Positions 55,316 to 64,000 of a stretch of 64,000 nt of DNA are shown here, one piece after another. A model generated the notes under the pieces. The model did not search any database and was not told the DNA's origin. It saw nothing but the letters and a program-made list of their open reading frames with translations. A program made the position numbers and the translations under genes. The DNA is from Actinomadura latina NBRC 106108 (GTDB lineage Bacteria; Actinomycetota; Actinomycetes; Streptosporangiales; Streptosporangiaceae). Within the stretch, counting starts at the first letter, position 1; each line of letters starts with the position of its first letter. The stretch lies in assembly GCF_001552195.1 (NCBI RefSeq), contig NZ_BCQS01000011.1, positions 1-64,000 on the forward strand, read 5' to 3'.

Positions 55316-56938
55316 TCAGAACACTTCCCGCTGATGCGCGGCGAACCTCTCCCTGAGGGCGACTTTGGAGAACTTGCCCGTCGCCGTCTTGGGGATCTCG
55401 GGCAGGATCCAGATCCGCTCGGGGATCCACCAGGAGGCGACGCGGCCGGTGAGGTGCGCGCGAAGGCCCGCCTCGTCGAGGGCGCTCCCGGCGGCGAGGA
55501 CGACGCAGGCGAGGGGGCGCTCGCCCCAGCGGTCGTCCGGTACGCCGATGACCGCCGCCTCCGCCACGCCGGGATGCGCCATGATCTCGTTCTCCAGGAC
55601 GCCGGAGGAGATCCACTCGCCGCCGGACTTCACGAGGTCCTTGGTGCGGTCGACGATGCGGATGTAGCCGTACCGGTCGATGGTGGCGACGTCCCCGGTG
55701 CGCAGCCAGCCATCCTCGGTGAACCTCGACTCGCCCGGGTCGGCCCCGAAGTAGCGGGACGCGACGGTGGGCCCGGCGACCTGGAGCTCGCCGGGCGTCG
55801 CGCCGTCGTGGTCGACGCCGTTGCCCTCGTCGTCGGCCAGCCGCAGCTCGGTGAGCGGAAGGGCGGGGCCGGGGGTGGCGAGTATCGCGCGCCGGGCGTC
55901 GGTGCCGAGGCCGTCGTGCACGGTCGCGAGCCGCGAGGCGGCCACCACCGGGCTGGTCTCGGTCATGCCCCACGAGCTGGTGAGCGGGACGCCGGCGGCC
56001 TCGTGCCACGCCCGCGCGAGCGCGTCCGGCACCGGGCTGCCTCCGGACACGACCATCCGCAGGGACGAGACGTCGACCTCCCCGAGCAGGGGGAGGAGCG
56101 AGCGCCAGATCGCCGGGACCCCGGCCGTGAACGTCACCCGGTGCCGGGACATCTGGCGGGCCAGCGCCGCCGAGTCCATCGCCGGGCCGGGCAGGACGAG
56201 GTCGGCGCCGGCGAGCATCGCGGCGTAGGGCAGCCCCCACGCGTTGACGTGGAACATCGGCACGATGGGCATCACGACGTCGCGCTCGCTGATCGCGAAG
56301 TTGTCCGCGCCGAGGAGCATGAGCGCGTGCAGGACGATCGACCGGTGGCTGTACAGCACGCCTTTGGGGCGTCCGGTCGTGCCCGACGTGTAGCAGAGGC
56401 TCGCGGCGTCGTTCTCGTCGATCGTCACGGGTGATGCCGTGCCGGGGGCCTGGGCGAGCAGTGCCTCGTAGTCGATGACGCGGGGGTCGCCGGGCGGTTC
56501 CGCCGTGCCGCCGTCGTCCATGACCACGACGTGGCGGACGGCCGGAACCTGCTCGACCAGGGGCCACACCGTGGCGATCAGGGAGCGGTCGACGAACAGG
56601 ACGTCGTCTTGGGCGTCGTTGAGGATGTAGGTCAGCTCGTCGGCGAACAGCCGGTGGTTGAGGGTGTGCAGCACGCGGCCGCTGCTCGGGACCGCGAGGT
56701 ACAGCTCGACATGGCGCTGGGAGTTCCAGCCGAACGTCCCCACGCGGGCATGGCGCGGGACGTCCAGCAGGTCGAGAGCGGCGGCGAGGCGGCGCGCGCG
56801 GCCGGCGACATGATGCCAGGTGGCGGCGACCTCGCCGTCCGCGGTCGCGGTGACGACCCATTTGTGGGCGAACGACTGCTCGACGCGGCGCATGAGCATC
56901 GGGACGTCGAGAGGTCGGTCCTGCATCAGACCGTGCAT
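55316..56938 (-). CDS. Medium/long-chain acyl-CoA synthetase (FadD-like AMP ligase)
   Basis: 540 residues, ATG 56938 with GGAGG five bases upstream. ANL-family motifs: ASLCYTSGTTGRPKGVLYSH phosphate loop, SSWGMTETSPVVAAS, GWLRTGDVATID, and DLVKSGGEWISSGVLENEIM with the C-terminal PKTATGKFSKVALRE lysine. It makes acyl-CoA from a fatty or aromatic acid via acyl-AMP. A TetR-type operator candidate lies about 55 bases upstream, shared with the promoter region of the adjacent TetR and PucR genes, so it is probably regulated by that TetR. Confidence 0.9.
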   Translation of the reverse strand: MHGLMQDRPLDVPMLMRRVEQSFAHKWVVTATADGEVAATWHHVAGRARRLAAALDLLDVPRHARVGTFGWNSQRHVELYLAVPSSGRVLHTLNHRLFADELTYILNDAQDDVLFVDRSLIATVWPLVEQVPAVRHVVVMDDGGTAEPPGDPRVIDYEALLAQAPGTASPVTIDENDAASLCYTSGTTGRPKGVLYSHRSIVLHALMLLGADNFAISERDVVMPIVPMFHVNAWGLPYAAMLAGADLVLPGPAMDSAALARQMSRHRVTFTAGVPAIWRSLLPLLGEVDVSSLRMVVSGGSPVPDALARAWHEAAGVPLTSSWGMTETSPVVAASRLATVHDGLGTDARRAILATPGPALPLTELRLADDEGNGVDHDGATPGELQVAGPTVASRYFGADPGESRFTEDGWLRTGDVATIDRYGYIRIVDRTKDLVKSGGEWISSGVLENEIMAHPGVAEAAVIGVPDDRWGERPLACVVLAAGSALDEAGLRAHLTGRVASWWIPERIWILPEIPKTATGKFSKVALRERFAAHQREVF

Positions 56939-56990
56939 GGAACCTCCAGCACCGCGACGGGCAAGGGTGTCTGACGGGCCATCGTAGCGG

Positions 56991-57008
56991 TTACTAAGCG
57001 CATAGTCA
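56991..57008. promoter_or_regulatory. Putative TetR operator before the acyl-CoA synthetase
   Basis: TTACTAAGCGCATAGTCA holds the near-palindrome ACTA-aGCGCa-TAGT. Its reverse complement, TGACTATGCGCTTAGTAA, recurs with one change at 57811-57826 on the other side of the TetR gene. Confidence 0.68.
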
Positions 57009-57053
57009 GGTGCGGAGAACTGGTCGCCCGCCGGTGGATCCGGCGGATCGGGG

Positions 57054-57728
57054 CTACTCGCCGGCCGCGCCCCCGGCGACCAGTTTCAGCGCGAGATCGG
57101 CGTAGAACTCGCCGAGCTGCTCCGGCGCGTCGGGCCCGTCGAGCCGGTACCAGCGGACGAGGTCGATGCTCAGCGACAGCATCGCCCGCGTGACCCGCTT
57201 GACGTCGACCTGGGCGAACGAACCGTCGGCGACACCGCGGGCGACCGCGTCCCGGAAGAACGCGTTGGTCCCGTGGCGGACCTCGACGATCTCGTCGTAG
57301 TGCTCGGCCGTGAGGCCGGTCAGCTCCAGCTGGCAGACCCGCGCGGCCACGTGGTGGCGGGCATGCCACGCCGTGTACGCCGAGACGATGGCGCGCAGCC
57401 GGTCCGCCGAACCCTCCAGGGCCAGGATGGACGGGTCCTGGACGTGCGCCAGGACCCGCTCATGACCGACCCGGATGATCTCGAACAGGACCAGTTCCTT
57501 CGACGGGAAGTGGACGTAGAGGGCGGCCGGGCTGAGGCCCACGCCCTCGGCGATGTCGCGCGTCGTCGTGGCGTGGAAGCCGTTCGCGGCGAAGCAGCGC
57601 ACCGCCGACGTCAGCAGGCCGCGCTGCACGGTGCCGAGTTCCGCCCGCCAGAGGTCGGGGGAGTGGTCCTGCAGCCGGGGGTCGTCCGCCAGGTCCTGCG
57701 CGGTGAACCGGGCCTGCCGTCTGGCCAT
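57054..57728 (-). CDS. TetR-family regulator, probably of acyl-CoA metabolism
   Basis: 224 residues from ATG 57728. HTH: LLTSAVRCFAANGFHATTTRDIAEGVGLSPAALYVHFPSKELVLFEI. An extended N-terminus of about 40 residues precedes it (ARFTAQDLADDPRLQDHSPDLW), as in several mycobacterial and nocardial TetR proteins next to fatty-acid or steroid genes. It is flanked by the ligase (same strand) and the PucR-GAF gene (divergent), each of which has a copy of the ACTATGCGCTTA motif; autoregulation and control of both neighbours is the simplest reading. Confidence 0.87.
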   Translation of the reverse strand: MARRQARFTAQDLADDPRLQDHSPDLWRAELGTVQRGLLTSAVRCFAANGFHATTTRDIAEGVGLSPAALYVHFPSKELVLFEIIRVGHERVLAHVQDPSILALEGSADRLRAIVSAYTAWHARHHVAARVCQLELTGLTAEHYDEIVEVRHGTNAFFRDAVARGVADGSFAQVDVKRVTRAMLSLSIDLVRWYRLDGPDAPEQLGEFYADLALKLVAGGAAGE

Positions 57729-57810
57729 CGGCGATTCTCGCCTCCTCTGGGTACCGGAGCATGCTGTCGGCGCGGGCCCCGGTGAGCCTTGACACGAGCG
57801 CCCGCAGCGG

Positions 57811-57826
57811 TGACTATGCGCTTACT
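57811..57826. promoter_or_regulatory. Putative TetR operator, second copy, between TetR and PucR genes
   Basis: TGACTATGCGCTTACT repeats the 56991-57008 element in inverted orientation, one mismatch within the 14-base core. It lies about 30 bases before the GTG of the PucR-type gene and about 85 bases before the TetR start. Confidence 0.68.
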
Positions 57827-57852
57827 TACTATAGGGAAGGCCGAAGGCGAGT

Positions 57853-59721
57853 GTGAACGGGCACAGTTATCTCCGGCTCCTCGTCGACGGGGCACCGCTG
57901 CCGCACTACGACGCCGTCCTGCGCGAGACGGCGGCGAGCGCCGGCTCGCCCGCCGAACTGGAGGAGCTGCAGGCCGAGCACACGCTCGCCCTCCGGCTCC
58001 GCGAGACGCTGGAGAAGCAGCGCACCCGGCAGGAGCAGCAGCGCGCGCTGGTCGAGTGCGCGAAGGAGCTCGCGGAGGACCGCAGCGACCCGGACGCGAT
58101 CCTGACCCTGATCGTGAGCCAGGCGCAGCGGCTGCTCGGCTGCGACATGGCCTACCTGAGCCTGAACGACGACAAGGACCGGTCGACCCGCATGCGGGTG
58201 ATGGTCGGCGCCACGTCCTCCGCCTGGAAGGACGTCCGGATCCCGTTCGGCGTCGGCATCGGGGGCCGGGTCGCCGCCACGGGCACGCCGTTCTCGACGC
58301 CCGACTACTTCAGCGACGAGCGGCTCGCGCACGATCCCGCCGTCGACGCCTCGGTCAGGGCGGAACGGCAGGTGTCGATCGTCGGCGTGCCGCTGCGCAA
58401 CAGCCACGACATCGGGGTGCTCTTCGCGTCCAACCGCACGCCCGGCCCGTTCTCGCACGACGCCATCGCGCTGCTCGGCTCCTTCGCGGCCCTCGCCGCG
58501 TCCGCGATCGACCAGGCGCGGCAGCGGCACGCCGAGGCCCAGGCGCTCGCCGCCCTGCGGCAGGCGAACGAGGCGCTGCGGCGGCACACGGTCGAGGAGG
58601 AGAGGGCGGTCGCGGCGCACGACCAGAGCATGGACATCGTGCTCCGCGGCGGCGGCGTGCAGGAGGTCGTCAGCGCGACGGGCGACCAGCTCGGCGGCGT
58701 GCTCGCCATCTTCGACGAGCTGCAGACGCCCGTCGCCTGGACGCCGGGGGCGTCCGGGGAGGTCCTGAAGGGCATGTCGGCCGCGGTGGACGGGCGGGCC
58801 GGCGGGACGTACTGGGCCACCGACCTCGTCGCCGGCAGCGAGAACCTCGGCACGCTGGTCTGGGCTCCGCCGGTCACGTCCGCCGAACCCGGCGACCTGG
58901 ACCGGCGCCTGCTCGAACGGGCGGCCGTCGTCGCCTCGCTGCTCCAGCTGTTCGGCCGCAACCTCGCCGCCGCGGAGGCCAGGGTGCGCGGCGAACTGCT
59001 GGACGACCTCCTCACCCCCGACGCCCGCACGTACTCGTCGCTGGCCGAGCGCGCGCTGCGGATCGGCTACCAGCCCCAGAAGCGGCACGCCGTCGTCGTC
59101 GCGCACATCCGGGCGGAGAAGCGGCGCGGGCTCGCCTCCGTGGCGTCCGACCTCGCCGCCGCCCGCGACGGCCTGAGCACCGTGCGGGACGGCCGGGCGG
59201 TCCTGGTCATCCCGTCCGACGACCCGTCGCTGACGGGCCGCCAGGTGGCGCGGTCGATGACCATGCGGCTGCGGTCGCCCGTCACCGTCGGCGCGGCGGG
59301 GCCGGTGGACGACCCCGCCGACCTGCCCGCCGCCTACGCCGAGGCGCTGGCCTGCGCGCAGGCGCTGCTGCGGCTCGAACGCGAGGGCGCCGCCGCCACG
59401 GCCGACGACCTCGGGTACGCCGGGCTGCTCCTCGGCGACGGCGCGTCCGCGACCCGGTACGTGGTGCGGACGCTCGGCCCGGTCATCCGGCACGACGAGC
59501 AGCGGTCGACCATGCTGATGGAGACGCTCGAAACCTACTTCGCCACCGGGCAGAGCCTCGTCGCCAGCGCGAAGCGGCTGCACATCCACCCGAACACCGT
59601 CACGCAGCGCCTCGACCGCGTGAAACGCCTCCTGGGCGTGGACTGGAACAGCCCGGACCACACCCTGGAAGTCCAGCTCGCGCTGCGCCTGCACCGGCTC
59701 GGCCGCGACCTCGACGTCTGA
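57853..59721 (+). CDS. GAF-domain PucR/CdaR-type transcriptional regulator
   Basis: 622 residues from GTG 57853. After a coiled-coil-like stretch (about 35-75, EELEELQAEHTLALRLRETLEKQRTRQEQQ in outline) comes a GAF domain (about 80-225: LGCDMAYLSLND; GVGIGGRVAATGTPF). A second helical linker and a central domain follow, then a C-terminal PucR helix-turn-helix (TLETYFATGQSLVASAKRLHIHPNTVTQRLDRVKRLLG). Such regulators sense small molecules and activate catabolic genes; the ligand is unknown. It lies next to the TetR and acyl-CoA ligase genes with a shared operator motif. Confidence 0.88.
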   Translation: MNGHSYLRLLVDGAPLPHYDAVLRETAASAGSPAELEELQAEHTLALRLRETLEKQRTRQEQQRALVECAKELAEDRSDPDAILTLIVSQAQRLLGCDMAYLSLNDDKDRSTRMRVMVGATSSAWKDVRIPFGVGIGGRVAATGTPFSTPDYFSDERLAHDPAVDASVRAERQVSIVGVPLRNSHDIGVLFASNRTPGPFSHDAIALLGSFAALAASAIDQARQRHAEAQALAALRQANEALRRHTVEEERAVAAHDQSMDIVLRGGGVQEVVSATGDQLGGVLAIFDELQTPVAWTPGASGEVLKGMSAAVDGRAGGTYWATDLVAGSENLGTLVWAPPVTSAEPGDLDRRLLERAAVVASLLQLFGRNLAAAEARVRGELLDDLLTPDARTYSSLAERALRIGYQPQKRHAVVVAHIRAEKRRGLASVASDLAAARDGLSTVRDGRAVLVIPSDDPSLTGRQVARSMTMRLRSPVTVGAAGPVDDPADLPAAYAEALACAQALLRLEREGAAATADDLGYAGLLLGDGASATRYVVRTLGPVIRHDEQRSTMLMETLETYFATGQSLVASAKRLHIHPNTVTQRLDRVKRLLGVDWNSPDHTLEVQLALRLHRLGRDLDV

Positions 59722-59833
59722 CCGGGGTCCAGTACCGGTTCGTCGCGGCGTCCCATTCCGTCCGCTTCCGTCCGACCGGTTGTCCGGACGGCCGGGACGC
59801 GCCTTCGATGGTCGTGCTGATCTTCCCGGTGGG

Positions 59834-59856
59834 GGCCGGCGCGCGGGGCGCCGGCC
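59834..59856 (+). terminator. GC-rich hairpin after the PucR-type gene
   Basis: GGCCGGCGC (59834-59842) pairs perfectly with GCGCCGGCC (59848-59856) around a 5-base loop, about 110 bases after the PucR stop and shortly before the next SARP start. Confidence 0.65.
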
Positions 59857-59883
59857 GGCCGGGCGATGCGTCACGGGGGCGAT

Positions 59884-60681
59884 GTGATCACGTGTAACGG
59901 GGAGCCGGCGACGGGCGCGGCACCTGCCGGCCGGTCGCGGGCGGTGCTGTCGGTCGGGCTGCTGGGCCCGCTCGCCGTGTCGGTGGACGAGCGCCCGGTC
60001 GCGCTGACCGCGGGCAGGCTGCGGGCCATGCTGGCGGCGCTCGCGCTGTCGTCCGGCCAGGCAGTGTCGGTCGAGCGCCTGGCCGCGGCGGTGTGGGCGG
60101 ACGAGGAGCTGCCGGGCAACGTCCGGCGCAGCGTGCAGACCTATATCGCCCGGCTGCGGAACGCGCTCGGCACGCAGTCGATCGGCCCGCGGCCCACCGG
60201 CTACGTGCTGCACGCCGACCCGGAGGACGTCGACGTCCTGCGGTTCGGCAGGCTGCTGAACGCCGCGTCGGCGGCGCCGAGCGCCGCGCGGGAACGGGCG
60301 CTGCTCGCCGAGGCGCTGGGCCTGTGGCGCGGCCGGCCGCTGGAGGGCGTGCCGTCCGGCGGGCTGCGGGAGTCGGAGACGCCGTGGCTGGTCGAACGCC
60401 ACCTCGCCGCGCTGGAGCGGCGCGTCGACCTGGACATCGCCGCCGGCCGCCACGCCGAACTGGTCGTGGAGCTGAGCGAGCTGACCGGGCGGTACCCCCT
60501 GCGCGAGCCGCTGTGGGCGCGGCTGCTGGTCGTCCTCGCCCGGTCGGGCCGCCAGGCCGACGCGCTGGCCCGGTACGAGCAGATCCGCGTGCGGATCGCC
60601 GCCGAATTCGGCGCGGACCCCAACCCGGCGCTGCAGCGGATCCACGCGGACCTGCTGGCGCGGAGGACGCCGGGCCTGTGA
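59884..60681 (+). CDS. Second SARP-family regulator
   Basis: 265 residues from GTG 59884 (GGGGG at 59875-59879); ATG 59866 is in frame but has no ribosome binding site and lies too close to the terminator hairpin. OmpR-like winged helix (LLGPLAVSVDERPVALTAGRLRAMLAALAL; AAVWADEELPGNVRRSVQTYIARLRNALG) and a BTAD domain (ELSELTGRYPLREPLWARLLVVLARSGRQADALARYEQIRVRI). No biosynthetic genes are next to it; instead a nSTAND-WD40 ATPase follows after 73 bases, recalling a split AfsR-like arrangement. Confidence 0.87.
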   Translation: MITCNGEPATGAAPAGRSRAVLSVGLLGPLAVSVDERPVALTAGRLRAMLAALALSSGQAVSVERLAAAVWADEELPGNVRRSVQTYIARLRNALGTQSIGPRPTGYVLHADPEDVDVLRFGRLLNAASAAPSAARERALLAEALGLWRGRPLEGVPSGGLRESETPWLVERHLAALERRVDLDIAAGRHAELVVELSELTGRYPLREPLWARLLVVLARSGRQADALARYEQIRVRIAAEFGADPNPALQRIHADLLARRTPGL

Positions 60682-60717
60682 CCGTCCCTCGCGGCGGGTG
60701 ACCGGCGCCCGCGGCGA

Positions 60718-60747
60718 TTGATCAACGCCGCCGCCGTTGGCCAGAAT
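60718..60747 (+). promoter_or_regulatory. Candidate promoter giving a leaderless transcript of the nSTAND-WD40 gene
   Basis: TTGATC (60718-60723) and CAGAAT (60742-60747) are separated by 18 bases. A start point seven bases downstream would fall on the ATG at 60755, for which no Shine-Dalgarno is present. This is a pattern match only. Confidence 0.4.
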
Positions 60748-60754
60748 GAAGGCC

Positions 60755-63700
60755 ATGGGCGAAGCGGACGAGGACGGCCGTCGCCGGGTGCGCGCCCGGA
60801 CCCCGCCGGAAACCCCGGCAGGCGCCGCCCCGCCGTCCGACGTGTGCCCCTATCAGGGCCTCGTGCCGTTCGAGGCCGACAAGGCCGGCTTCTTCTTCGG
60901 ACGCGGCCCGGCGACGCGCAACCTCCTGGAGCGGCTCGGCCCGCGCCTGGAGGAGCGCGGATCCATCCTGCTGGTCTCGGGAGCCTCCGGGGTGGGCAAG
61001 TCGTCGCTGTTACGGGCGGGGCTGATGCCCGCGCTGGCGGAGGGGATGCTGCCGGTCGCCGGGTCGCGGGACTGGCCGCGCCTCATCATGAGCCCTGCCG
61101 CGGCGCCATTGCGGGCGCTCGCCGAAGAATGGGCGCGGGTCCTCGGCGGGGACGCCGGCACGGTGGAACGGCTGCTGCGGGACGACCCGCGGCGGGCGGT
61201 GACCGGCCATCTCTCCCCGCCCGGCCGTTTCGTCCTCGTGGTCGATCAGTTCGAGGAACTGTTCACGCTGGTGCGGGACGAGGGGGAGCGCCAGGCGTTC
61301 GTGCGGGCGCTGCACGCCCTGGCCGGGCGCCCGCACGGCGCCGGGGTCGTCGTCGGCGTGCGGGCGGACTACTGGGACCGCTGCGCGGCCTACCCGGAGT
61401 TCGCCGAGGCCATCCAGGACGGCCAGGTCATCGTCGAGCCCATGACCGAGCCGGACCTGCGGCTGGCCGTCACCGGCCCCGCGGCCGCGGCGGGCCTGGA
61501 GATCGAACCCGCCCTCGTCGAGACCGTCCTGGGCGACCTGCGCGCCGGCCGGGCGGCCGGTGACCGGTACGAGGCCGGGGCCCTGCCGCTGCTCTCGCAC
61601 GCGCTCCGCGACACCTGGGAGAGGCGGGAGGACGGCCGGCTGACCGTCAGGGGGTACGAGGCGTCCGGCCGCGTGCACGACGCGGTGCGGCGCACCGCCG
61701 ACGAGGTCCTCGGGCGGCTGCCGCCCGCGGACCGCAAGACCGCGCTCCGGCTGCTGCGCCGGATGACCGTGATCACCGCGGGCGGGCGGGTGGCGCGCCG
61801 CCGGGTGACGCTGGCCGAGGCCCACGCCGCCGCGGGGGCGCACTCGGCGGCGGACCGGGACCGCGTCGAGGCGCTGCTGTCCTCGTTCGCCGACCGGCGG
61901 CTGCTCACCCTGCACGAGGACGCCGTCGAGATCTCCCATGACGCGCTGCTGACCGCCTGGCCCGCCCTCCGGCAGTGGCTGGCCCCGGACCTGACCGCGC
62001 AGACGGTGTACGACCGGCTCGTCGAGGACGCCGCGCAGTGGGCCGAGCACCACCGCGACCCAGCGTTCCTCTACCGGGGCGCCCGGCTGCTGGCCGTCGA
62101 CGACGTCCGGCCCCGCTGGGAGCGCGACCCCGGCGGCTTCCCGCCGCCCGGCCCCACCGCCGCGGGCTTCCTCGCGGCGTCCACCCGGGCGGCGCGGCAG
62201 GCGGGGCGCCGCCGCCGCCTCGTCCAGGCCGGGCTCGCGACGCTGTCGGCGCTGGCCCTCGCCGCCGCCGGCGTGGCCGTCCGCGCCGCGGACGACGCGC
62301 ACCGCCAGCGCGGCGTGGCGGTCTCCCGCCAGCTCGCCGCGCAGAGCGAGGCCACCGGCGATCCCGCGCTGTCCTCGATGCTGGCCGTGGCGGCGTGGCG
62401 GATCGCGCACACCGACGAGGCGCGCAACCGCCTGCTGGCCGCGGCGACCCGCACCGGCCGCGGAACCCTCGCCGGGCACGCCGGCGGCGTCACGGCGCTG
62501 GCGTTCAGCCCCGGCGGCTCGGTCATCGCGACGGGCGGCCGCGACGGCACCGTGCGGCTGTGGGACGCGGCGTCGCGGCGGCAGCTCGGCGCCCCGATCA
62601 CGTATCCGGGGGACGAGTGCTCGGGCGGGTCCGGCGTCCGGGACGCGGCCTTCGCCCCCGACGGCCGGACGCTGGCGACGGCGTGCCTCGGCACCGTCCG
62701 GTTCTGGGACGTGGCCACCCACCGCGAGGCGGGCGCACCCCTCCGGGTCGAGTCGGTCGTGTCGGCGCTGGCGTACAACCCGGACGGCAGGACCCTCGCG
62801 ACCGGGGAGTTCAGCGGTGTCGTCCGGCAGTGGGACGCGGTCGCGCACCGCCCGCACGGGCCTCCCATGGGCCGCGCCGACACCGGGCCGGAACGCTCGA
62901 CCATGATCTACGCGCTGGCGTTCGGCCGGGACGGCAGGACGCTGGCCACCGCGAGCAAGGACAGGACCGCGCGGCTCTGGGACACCGCGACGTCCCGCCA
63001 GGTCGGGGCGCCGTTCGAAGGCCACACCAAGGACGTCGTCGACGTCGCCGTCAGCCCGGACGGCGCCACCCTCGCGACCGTGAGCCTGGACAGGACCGCC
63101 CGGCTGTGGGACGCCGCCACGCACGAGCAGAAGAACGTGCTCAGGGACCGCACCGCCGGTTTCGCGGCGATCGCGTTCAGCCCGGACGGCACGCGGCTCG
63201 CCACCGGCGGAAGCAGCGGCCGCACCGTCCTGTGGGACACGGCCGGCGGCGAGCAGGTGCTCGCGCTCTCCGACAACGCCGGCGCCGTCGAGCGCGTCGA
63301 GTTCAGCCCGGACGGGGGGCTGCTCGCCGCCGCCGGCGCCGACGGGACGGTGCGGCTCGCCGACCCGCGGACCCATCTGCAGATCGGGACCCCGATGCCC
63401 GCGCGGTCCGCCGTCGCGCTCAGCCCCGACGGCCGGACGCTCGCCGCGGGCGCCCCCGGCGAGGACGACCCGGCGATCCGGCTGTGGGACGTGGCCGCCC
63501 AGCGCCCCGCCGGTCCCCCGCTGACCCCCGAGGGCGCCCGCCGCCCGGTGGCCATGGCCGCCTTCCTCCCGGACGGGCGGACGCTCCTGACGTCCGGCCC
63601 GGACGGGCTGCGGCTCTGGGACGTGGCCGGCCACCGCGAGATCGCCCATGACGGGACGCTCGGCGGCGTGGCCGAGCTCAGCCCCGACGGCAGGTTCGCC

Positions 63701-64000
63701 GCCGTCCACCAGGACGGGGCGATCGCGTTCTGGGACGTCGCGCGCCGCCGGGAGACCGGGCCGCGCATCCGCGTCCCCGGGCACACCGACGTCATCACGG
63801 CGATGGCGGTCAGCCCCGACGGGGGGACGCTGGCCACCACCGGGTTCGACGACCGGGTGCGGCTGTTCGACGTCGCCTCCCGCCGCCAGATCGGCGCCGC
63901 GCTCGCCAAGGCCGGCGGCGGGTTCGTCAACGACCTGGCGTTCAGCCCGGACGGCCGCACCCTCGCCCTGACCGCCGCCGACTCCACCGTCCGGCTCTGG
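60755..64000 (+). CDS. nSTAND-type ATPase with C-terminal WD40 repeats (partial, runs off the window)
   Basis: 1,082 codons are visible and the frame is open to the end. Residues about 35-60 read CPYQGLVPFEADKAGFFFGR, the entry of nSTAND1-type NTPases. Walker A is SGASGVGKSSLLRAG (about 79-93), Walker B VLVVDQFEELF, followed by helical domains. A single hydrophobic segment (VQAGLATLSALALAAAGVAV, near residue 495) separates the ATPase from at least ten WD40 blades starting at about 570 (GHAGGVTALAFSPGG...DGTVRLWD). The second leucine of SSLLRAG is a TTA codon (61010-61012). STAND proteins act as ATP-driven switches in signalling or defence. No N-terminal effector domain is present, so the partner may be the preceding SARP. 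Confidence 0.88.
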   Translation, partial: MGEADEDGRRRVRARTPPETPAGAAPPSDVCPYQGLVPFEADKAGFFFGRGPATRNLLERLGPRLEERGSILLVSGASGVGKSSLLRAGLMPALAEGMLPVAGSRDWPRLIMSPAAAPLRALAEEWARVLGGDAGTVERLLRDDPRRAVTGHLSPPGRFVLVVDQFEELFTLVRDEGERQAFVRALHALAGRPHGAGVVVGVRADYWDRCAAYPEFAEAIQDGQVIVEPMTEPDLRLAVTGPAAAAGLEIEPALVETVLGDLRAGRAAGDRYEAGALPLLSHALRDTWERREDGRLTVRGYEASGRVHDAVRRTADEVLGRLPPADRKTALRLLRRMTVITAGGRVARRRVTLAEAHAAAGAHSAADRDRVEALLSSFADRRLLTLHEDAVEISHDALLTAWPALRQWLAPDLTAQTVYDRLVEDAAQWAEHHRDPAFLYRGARLLAVDDVRPRWERDPGGFPPPGPTAAGFLAASTRAARQAGRRRRLVQAGLATLSALALAAAGVAVRAADDAHRQRGVAVSRQLAAQSEATGDPALSSMLAVAAWRIAHTDEARNRLLAAATRTGRGTLAGHAGGVTALAFSPGGSVIATGGRDGTVRLWDAASRRQLGAPITYPGDECSGGSGVRDAAFAPDGRTLATACLGTVRFWDVATHREAGAPLRVESVVSALAYNPDGRTLATGEFSGVVRQWDAVAHRPHGPPMGRADTGPERSTMIYALAFGRDGRTLATASKDRTARLWDTATSRQVGAPFEGHTKDVVDVAVSPDGATLATVSLDRTARLWDAATHEQKNVLRDRTAGFAAIAFSPDGTRLATGGSSGRTVLWDTAGGEQVLALSDNAGAVERVEFSPDGGLLAAAGADGTVRLADPRTHLQIGTPMPARSAVALSPDGRTLAAGAPGEDDPAIRLWDVAAQRPAGPPLTPEGARRPVAMAAFLPDGRTLLTSGPDGLRLWDVAGHREIAHDGTLGGVAELSPDGRFAAVHQDGAIAFWDVARRRETGPRIRVPGHTDVITAMAVSPDGGTLATTGFDDRVRLFDVASRRQIGAALAKAGGGFVNDLAFSPDGRTLALTAADSTVRLW

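Overview
The DNA is very GC-rich, with GTG/ATG/TTG starts, 1-14 base gene overlaps, bldA-type TTA codons, SARP regulators, and families typical of actinomycetes (DUF5753/DUF397 pair, DUF222-HNH protein, PF04672-type methyltransferase). An Actinomadura-like or other Thermomonosporaceae/Streptomyces-type organism is the best guess; no rRNA or tRNA gene is present to place it, and I see no CRISPR array or insertion sequence.

The main content is an apparently complete prodiginine (red pigment) gene cluster at about 4.9-34.0 kb, recognised from gene order and domain architecture that match the red cluster of Streptomyces. The operon redQ-O-N-M-L/K-J-I-H-G-X-W-Y (6160-27581) is followed by a RedD-like SARP gene and a second operon redP-R-S-T-U-V (28839-34021). 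A RedZ-like pseudo-response regulator with a TTA third codon is divergent at the left edge. Bipyrrole branch: RedM loads proline on RedO, RedW oxidises it, RedX and RedN extend it and condense it with serine, then RedV and RedI finish the aldehyde. Monopyrrole branch: RedP/RedQ/RedR make a medium-chain acyl chain, RedJ releases it, and RedL activates, extends and condenses it with glycine; RedK reduces the product. RedH joins the two halves and the Rieske enzyme RedG probably closes a carbocycle. Here RedL and RedK are one 2,525-residue polypeptide. Three GTCAG direct repeats with identical 11/12-base spacing lie upstream of both biosynthetic operons and are good SARP-box candidates.

Left of the cluster (0-4.7 kb): an XRE/DUF5753 regulator with its DUF397 partner, a DUF222-HNH protein, and a secreted CBM2-FnIII-GH18 chitinase with a perfect 21-bp palindromic operator upstream. 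Right of the cluster (34-37.6 kb): an MMPL exporter flanked by two TetR genes, a possible pigment export or self-protection unit, then a secreted protein of unknown function.

38.6-46.1 kb encodes an ArsR regulator and a six-subunit complex-I/group-4-hydrogenase-like membrane complex. Its layout matches the Mycobacterium tuberculosis Rv0081-Rv0087 region. The large subunit lacks every nickel-ligand cysteine, so it is not a normal hydrogenase. A 23-base operator-like element is duplicated upstream of the regulator and of the structural operon.

46.1-64 kb holds a SRPBCC protein, a methyltransferase-P450 pair, a secreted alpha/beta hydrolase, a Liv-type ABC transporter (livG-F-K-H-M), a decayed SMP-30 gene overrun by livM, an acyl-CoA ligase and TetR/PucR-GAF regulators sharing a putative TetR operator, a second SARP, and a nSTAND-WD40 ATPase that runs off the window and also carries a TTA codon.
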